Positions 59,903 to 64,000 of a stretch of 64,000 nucleotides of DNA are shown here, piece by piece (the stretch's first letter is position 1; each line of letters starts with the position of its first letter). The stretch is from Lonepinella sp042468235 (lineage in GTDB: Bacteria > Pseudomonadota > Gammaproteobacteria > Enterobacterales > Pasteurellaceae). The translations under genes were made by a program, and so were the position numbers. The DNA lies in NCBI RefSeq assembly GCF_042468235.1, contig NZ_CP170386.1:1860001-1924000 (forward strand). The letters run 5' to 3'. The notes under the pieces are model-generated. The model was given only the letters and a program-made list of their open reading frames with translations, was not told where the DNA came from and did no database searches.

Positions 59903-60475
59903 TTAAACAATTACCAAACCGCCATCACGCTGGATTTGTCCGCTCACTGCTAGATTAATCAGCAGTAAGCCTGCACTCTCTAACAATCTTGCTTTTTGCA
60001 AATTACCCGCATCCACCAATTTCGCCCCACTTTTTTCAAGGGCAGTGAAAATGGCTTGTTTCGCTTCGCTACTGTCACTAGCAAAGACAAAACTTGCTGG
60101 GTTACCTTTAACTTGGGCGTTGGCGACCGAGTTAGAAAAGTTGATATTAAACCCTTTTACTACTTGGCTTTGTGGTAATTTTTCCGCCAAAATTTCTGCA
60201 CTAGATGTGCCTTGTGGTACCAGCAATTCATCAAGATTACCAAAGCTAATTGGGTTGGTAATATCAATCACGATTTTGCCTGCAAGATGTTTGCCGTGAG
60301 TTTCTACTAACGGGGCAAGATCAGGGAATTTTACGGCTAAAACGATAATATCGCCTAATTCGTGTCCGTCATAATCTCGCCCGATAGTTTCTACATCGTT
60401 ACCGCAACGCTCAAAAAGTGCGGTAATTTGTGAGCCGATCATACCTTTTCCGCCAAAAATACTGATTTTAGCCAT
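59903..60475 (-). CDS. NADPH-dependent F420 reductase-like (NAD(P)-binding) protein
   Basis: 190 residues from MAKISIFGGKGMIGSQIT; the start follows GAGGAGAAATATT. A Rossmann nucleotide-binding motif is at residues 7-13 (FGGKGMIG), then DITNPISFGNLDE and VVKGFNINFSNSVANAQVKG, which match the F420:NADP oxidoreductase-like group now found in many bacteria without F420. Last gene of the operon that begins at 62283, 61 bases after the HXXEE gene. Function unknown. Confidence 0.82.
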   Translation of the reverse strand: MAKISIFGGKGMIGSQITALFERCGNDVETIGRDYDGHELGDIIVLAVKFPDLAPLVETHGKHLAGKIVIDITNPISFGNLDELLVPQGTSSAEILAEKLPQSQVVKGFNINFSNSVANAQVKGNPASFVFASDSSEAKQAIFTALEKSGAKLVDAGNLQKARLLESAGLLLINLAVSGQIQRDGGLVIV

Positions 60476-60536
60476 AATATTTCTCCTCTTTATATTGAAC
60501 ATAGGGCGAATATATCAATATTCCCCCCTCCTAACA

Positions 60537-61199
60537 TTATTTGCCGTTTTTAATTTCCATTACACGCTCTTTCGCATAACCCCAAATACGATCTTCACGA
60601 TATGGGTATGGGCTGTTGCGGTCTTTGAGTACAAGGATTGGGATAATCCACAACACCAATAAGGCTGCAAAAGAACCAATAAAACCAATTAAATAATCGC
60701 TTGCAGTGGCTAAGTTTTGGCTTTCAACATAGCAAATATAATAAACCAATAACGGCGTATGTAAGAACACAATAGAACCTAAACCAGGATTATATAATTT
60801 ACCTAATTTTTTACTGGTGATGCCGTGATTGGTATATTGTGCAACAGCTTGTCCTAATTGAATTAAACTTAACCAAATGCAATCAGGGAAGAAGATTGGA
60901 ATAATATAAAACGGATACGCCAAAAATACATTGTCAATCATCACCAAATTTGCATTAGTCGGGTAACGGTTAAAATCATCATTGTGATTACCCTGTAAAA
61001 CAATATTAAAAATGCTCGGAAATCCACCTGGTAAACCGTATTCTTCAAACTGATGTACCAAAAATGCCATCCAGCTCAACGTTAAAATTACTTGGATATG
61101 GCTTAAGTGTTGTACCCCAAAAAGTGGTAGATAAAAGGCAAGGGCGATAAAAATCATCAAGCCCACATAATACCAGTTATGACGATACCAGTTCATCAT
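60537..61199 (-). CDS. HXXEE-domain integral membrane protein
   Basis: 220 residues starting at the ATG after AAGGAGATTGCC; the longer frame start (61235) lacks a ribosome site. Six or seven membrane helices. The family motif H49-Q-F-E52-E53 (LVHQFEEYGLPGG) could bind a metal. The downstream YTNHGITSK region has another conserved His. Function of HXXEE proteins is unknown. It is the third gene in the 62.3-59.9 kb operon, 19 bases after the DUF1330 gene. Confidence 0.8.
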   Translation of the reverse strand: MMNWYRHNWYYVGLMIFIALAFYLPLFGVQHLSHIQVILTLSWMAFLVHQFEEYGLPGGFPSIFNIVLQGNHNDDFNRYPTNANLVMIDNVFLAYPFYIIPIFFPDCIWLSLIQLGQAVAQYTNHGITSKKLGKLYNPGLGSIVFLHTPLLVYYICYVESQNLATASDYLIGFIGSFAALLVLWIIPILVLKDRNSPYPYREDRIWGYAKERVMEIKNGK

Positions 61200-61218
61200 G
61201 GCAATCTCCTTATTTAGC

Positions 61219-61566
61219 TTATGTTGCTTCAACAATTAACACTCGAGATGTGCTACTGTCTTTGCGACTTTTATTGATTTTTTGATAGAAATCTGAGTTG
61301 TACCATGCTTGAGCTTGCTCAAGAGTTGCGAACTCAATAATACTCACTACACCATTGCTTTCACCCTCTTTCATATCAGGCTTGGTGGCTTTCACAATCA
61401 CTTTGCCACCGAAAGGTTTAAGTGAATCCATAAAACCTGCACGATATTCTTGCATTCCTGCTTGGTTCGTAACATTTACTTCACCGATAACATAAGCTGG
61501 GGTTGAGAATGCTGAGCCAGTGAAAAGTGCGGTGAAAATTACGGGAATTAATTTAATGAATTTCAT
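61219..61566 (-). CDS. Exported DUF1330-family protein
   Basis: 115 residues. A signal peptide (about 1-21, MKFIKLIPVIFTALFTGSAFS) precedes a ferredoxin-like dimeric alpha/beta-barrel of the DUF1330 family, with PAYVIGEVNVTNQAGMQEYRAGF and FATLEQAQAWYNSDFYQKI. Most relatives are cytoplasmic, so the periplasmic version is notable. Second gene of the operon. Function unknown. Confidence 0.85.
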   Translation of the reverse strand: MKFIKLIPVIFTALFTGSAFSTPAYVIGEVNVTNQAGMQEYRAGFMDSLKPFGGKVIVKATKPDMKEGESNGVVSIIEFATLEQAQAWYNSDFYQKINKSRKDSSTSRVLIVEAT

Positions 61567-61590
61567 CGTTGTTTCCTTGTTAATAGAAAA

Positions 61591-62283
61591 TTATGCTTTC
61601 TCTTTAGCAAGCTGTTCCATTGCCATTCTCGCCCAGTTACGCCATTCAATCGCTAAGTGCCATTTATGACCCTCAATCATTTCTTGATCTACTCCTTTTG
61701 GCATAAATACACCAAGTAACACTTCGCAACCAGTGTCAGTATTGCGGAACTGGTGGAATGCTGCTACGGCAGTTGAGTGATCACCCTCAATCACAGGGCA
61801 AGAAATGTAATTTACATACGGATATTTTGCTTCATCACGAATCGCTTTCGCTTGTGCTGGAGCATTTTCAATATTTGGGTAGAATTTACCGATTAAATTC
61901 ACTGGTTTATCCCAACAGCCCACGGTTTCAATAATACGGCGATTGCCACCCTCGGTATCTTTAATCATGTAATGCTCAGGGTTCGCTTTCCAGTTGGTTT
62001 GCTCGCTGAATGTACGGAAACATTTTAAGAAGTCTTCTGCTTTCAAGCCGTCAACTTGCATCACAGCTTGGCTTAACACCAACTCACCATCGCAAGTGTT
62101 TGCGAAGTGTTGGAATTTCACATCCATTTCGTCCATTTCTTGTTTAAGAATACGATCTACACCTTCGTGTCCTAATTTAGTTTTGATTAAATCTAAAGCG
62201 ATATAAGCACGTTCTAATTCTTTGCGAAGTAATTCAATTTCGCTGATTTCTTGACCGTTGATGATTGAACGAATATTTGACAT
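61591..62283 (-). CDS. Uncharacterised soluble protein heading a four-gene operon
   Basis: 230 residues from MSNIRSIINGQEISE after TAGGAGAGCAAAA. The first 65 residues form a helical, probably coiled-coil segment (IELLRKELERAYIALDLIKTKLGHEGVDRI). The rest has a conserved-looking NYISCPVIEGDHSTAVAAFHQFRN and HKWHLAIEWRNWARMAMEQL. I do not recognise a family; the polar His-rich core (H160s to H212) might be a small-molecule site. It is first in the operon with DUF1330, HXXEE and NADP-binding genes. Confidence 0.75.
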   Translation of the reverse strand: MSNIRSIINGQEISEIELLRKELERAYIALDLIKTKLGHEGVDRILKQEMDEMDVKFQHFANTCDGELVLSQAVMQVDGLKAEDFLKCFRTFSEQTNWKANPEHYMIKDTEGGNRRIIETVGCWDKPVNLIGKFYPNIENAPAQAKAIRDEAKYPYVNYISCPVIEGDHSTAVAAFHQFRNTDTGCEVLLGVFMPKGVDQEMIEGHKWHLAIEWRNWARMAMEQLAKEKA

Positions 62284-62488
62284 TTTTGCTCTCCTAATTG
62301 AGTGATTAATTACATGAAGCTCGTTGGCTTTCAATGGTTATTATTATAAATTGATTACCAATTGAAACAACCAACAGCAATAAGTATTACTATAGGGATA
62401 AGCAGACATATTGTTTATTTTGTATGGATAAACAAATTTTATATATTTATATTGTTGGGTTAAATCACAAAGTGCGGTATATTTTCCA

Positions 62489-63433
62489 CTATTTTCTTAA
62501 CTTCACTAATTCTACCGCATGATCCGCCCCTTTTTTGAGGATAAGATTTGCTCGTTCTCTGGTAGGTAAAATATTTTCTCTCAAATTTAGCCCATTGATA
62601 TCATCCCAAATTTTGCCAGCGGTTTGAATGGCTTTTTGTTCGGATAAATTCGCATAATGTTTGAAATAAGAATTTGGGTTATTGAATGCACTTTGGCGGA
62701 GTTTTAGGAAACGATGGATATACCATTTTTTTAATAATTCTTCTTCAGCATCTACATAAATAGAAAAATCTACAAAATCTGATACAAAGATTTCTGCCTT
62801 GGTGCTGATTTGTAATACGTTCAAACCTTCTAAAATTAAGATATCAGGTTGATCAATGATATTAAATTGATCGGGGATAATATCATAAGTTAGATGTGAA
62901 TAAATTGGGGCTTTGACGTTGTTTTTGCCGGATTTAATATCGGCTAGAAATTTTAGAAGTTGTGGAGTGTCATAAGAAATTGGAAACCCTTTTTTATCTA
63001 AAATATTTTTTTCTTTAAGTATATCAAGTGGGTATAGAAATCCATCTGTGGTGATGAGATCTACTTTACGTTCATTCGGCCATTGGCTTAATAAAGTTTG
63101 AATAATTCGAGCTGATGTACTTTTTCCCCCAGCCACGCTCCCCGCAATACTAATAATATAGGGAACCGTTGGGTTGTGTACGCCTAAGAAACGGTTTAAT
63201 ACGGTTTGGCGGCGAATATTTTCTTCAATGTAGTAATTGAGCAAACGAACTAGCGGCAAATATATTGTACTGACTTCATCTAAAGAAAGCTCTTCATTAA
63301 AACCTAATAGGGGCTTTAGATCTTGTTCTGTCAGTTTTAGTGGAACAGATTTCCGCAATTCCGCCCATTGTTCACGTTCAAATGTTAAAAAAGGACTAAG
63401 AGGTTTGTTGTTAGAATAAATAATGTCCGTCAC
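62489..63433 (-). CDS. coaA: Pantothenate kinase (type I)
   Basis: 314 residues, normal length. SIAGSVAGGKSTSARIIQTLLSQW is the P-loop, and YDIIPDQFNIIDQPDILILEGLNVLQ the core block. It phosphorylates pantothenate, the first and regulated step of coenzyme A synthesis. Divergent from the tRNA cluster as in E. coli, where coaA precedes thrU-tyrU-glyT-thrT-tufB. Confidence 0.97.
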   Translation of the reverse strand: MTDIIYSNNKPLSPFLTFEREQWAELRKSVPLKLTEQDLKPLLGFNEELSLDEVSTIYLPLVRLLNYYIEENIRRQTVLNRFLGVHNPTVPYIISIAGSVAGGKSTSARIIQTLLSQWPNERKVDLITTDGFLYPLDILKEKNILDKKGFPISYDTPQLLKFLADIKSGKNNVKAPIYSHLTYDIIPDQFNIIDQPDILILEGLNVLQISTKAEIFVSDFVDFSIYVDAEEELLKKWYIHRFLKLRQSAFNNPNSYFKHYANLSEQKAIQTAGKIWDDINGLNLRENILPTRERANLILKKGADHAVELVKLRK

Positions 63434-63603
63434 AATAATATCTTTAGTTTTGTCGCATAATGTAAGATATGTGAAATATACCTTAATTTGCAGTAGAGTG
63501 GCATAAATTTTTACAAGAATGTTGGTGTTTAAAACAGAATGATAAAATTCTGCTTGTTTATTAGTCGAATAATAGAAAAATTCTCTTTTTTATTAAAAAA
63601 TAC

Positions 63604-63631
63604 TTGTCAGGGCGTAAAATTTCCCTATAAT
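63604..63631 (+). promoter_or_regulatory. Promoter of the tRNA operon
   Basis: TTGTCA (63604-63609), a 16-base spacer and a perfect TATAAT (63626-63631) are followed by GC-rich ACGCCTC, a discriminator typical of stringently controlled stable RNA promoters. The first tRNA starts 23 bases later. Confidence 0.85.
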
Positions 63632-63653
63632 ACGCCTCACTTGCTTACGATAT

Positions 63654-63729
<76 letters not shown>

Positions 63730-63759
63730 TTTATTATCGTAAATAAGCAATTCATTTGT

Positions 63760-63844
63760 GGAGGGGTTCCCGAGCGGCCAAAGGGGGCAGACTGTAAATC
63801 TGTTGGCTCAGCCTTCGAAGGTTCGAATCCTTCTCCCTCCACCA
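63760..63844 (+). tRNA. tyrU: tRNA-Tyr (anticodon GTA)
   Basis: 85 bases, GGAGGGGTTCCCGAGCGG to CCCTCCACCA, with a class II long variable arm. The anticodon loop CTGTAAA gives GTA. Confidence 0.97.
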
Positions 63845-63886
63845 CTTATCAATGAATTTGTTTGATGGACAGATGAATTTAGGACT

Positions 63887-63961
<75 letters not shown>

Positions 63962-63968
63962 AGTAAGC

Positions 63969-64000
63969 GCTGATATAGCTCAGTTGGTAGAGCGCACCCT
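63969..64000 (+). tRNA. thrT: tRNA-Thr, 5' part (cut by window end)
   Basis: GCTGATATAGCTCAGTTGGT and the following anticodon-stem start match the 5' half of thrT. The anticodon lies beyond the window, so GGT is inferred from the conserved cluster order; tufB would be expected next. Confidence 0.85.

Overview
The window is a chromosomal segment of a member of the Pasteurellaceae. The 9-base Haemophilus-type DNA uptake signal (AAGTGCGGT or its complement) occurs roughly 45 to 50 times by eye, often as inverted pairs that double as terminators. The DNA is AT-rich, and gene content and order resemble Haemophilus influenzae, Pasteurella multocida and their relatives. I cannot fix the genus. Chromosomal core markers are an origin of replication, the complete ATP synthase operon and a tRNA cluster in the coaA-thrU-tyrU-glyT-thrT order.

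Layout. 1-9.5 kb: partial anmK, glmU, pckA with a class II CRP site, a HerA-like ATPase, dprA with a CRP-like site, a tiny Ibs-like toxin locus with a candidate antisense RNA, pdxH, and folate genes (pabB and a pabC-like gene, with pabA divergent). 9.5-17 kb: recA with a LexA box, recX, selC (tRNA-Sec), a hipBA toxin-antitoxin operon with three evenly spaced operator-like sites, selA-selB, and an unrecognised 213-residue protein. 17-25 kb: an aromatic amino acid permease, hslVU behind a heat-shock promoter, an EamA exporter, mdaB, a GlcG/HbpS-like protein, and a TonB-dependent receptor with a membrane partner. 25-36.5 kb: atpIBEFHAGDC, rsmG, mnmG, oriC and tal. 36.5-46.3 kb: mobB, an MFS exporter, an orphan HEPN protein, pldB, asd, ftsYEX plus a 39-codon ORF, rsmD and a Cof-type phosphatase. 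46.3-62.5 kb is more accessory: a mannose-family PTS, an AraC regulator, a LysE-type exporter, ohr, a Fic protein, flavin oxidoreductases, an aldolase-alcohol dehydrogenase pair, metPS, a small hydrolase with a TetR regulator, and a four-gene operon of poorly characterised proteins. 62.5-64 kb: coaA and the tRNA cluster, cut by the window end.

How parts work together. selC, selA and selB form a complete selenocysteine decoding set apart from selD. mnmG, rsmG and the atp genes lie beside oriC in the usual gammaproteobacterial order. CRP appears to control pckA, tal, the PTS operon and possibly dprA, tying sugar supply to gluconeogenesis, pentose metabolism and perhaps competence. Two promoters, in front of ohr and of the aldolase-dehydrogenase pair, share a 65-base element with the same -10 spacing and probably share a regulator.

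The most interesting candidate is at 6411-6533. It encodes a 19-residue hydrophobic peptide resembling Ibs toxins. Its Shine-Dalgarno region is perfectly complementary to a sequence after the ORF, and there is a promoter-like sequence for an antisense RNA. It looks like a type I toxin-antitoxin locus in a family where I cannot confirm a prior description.
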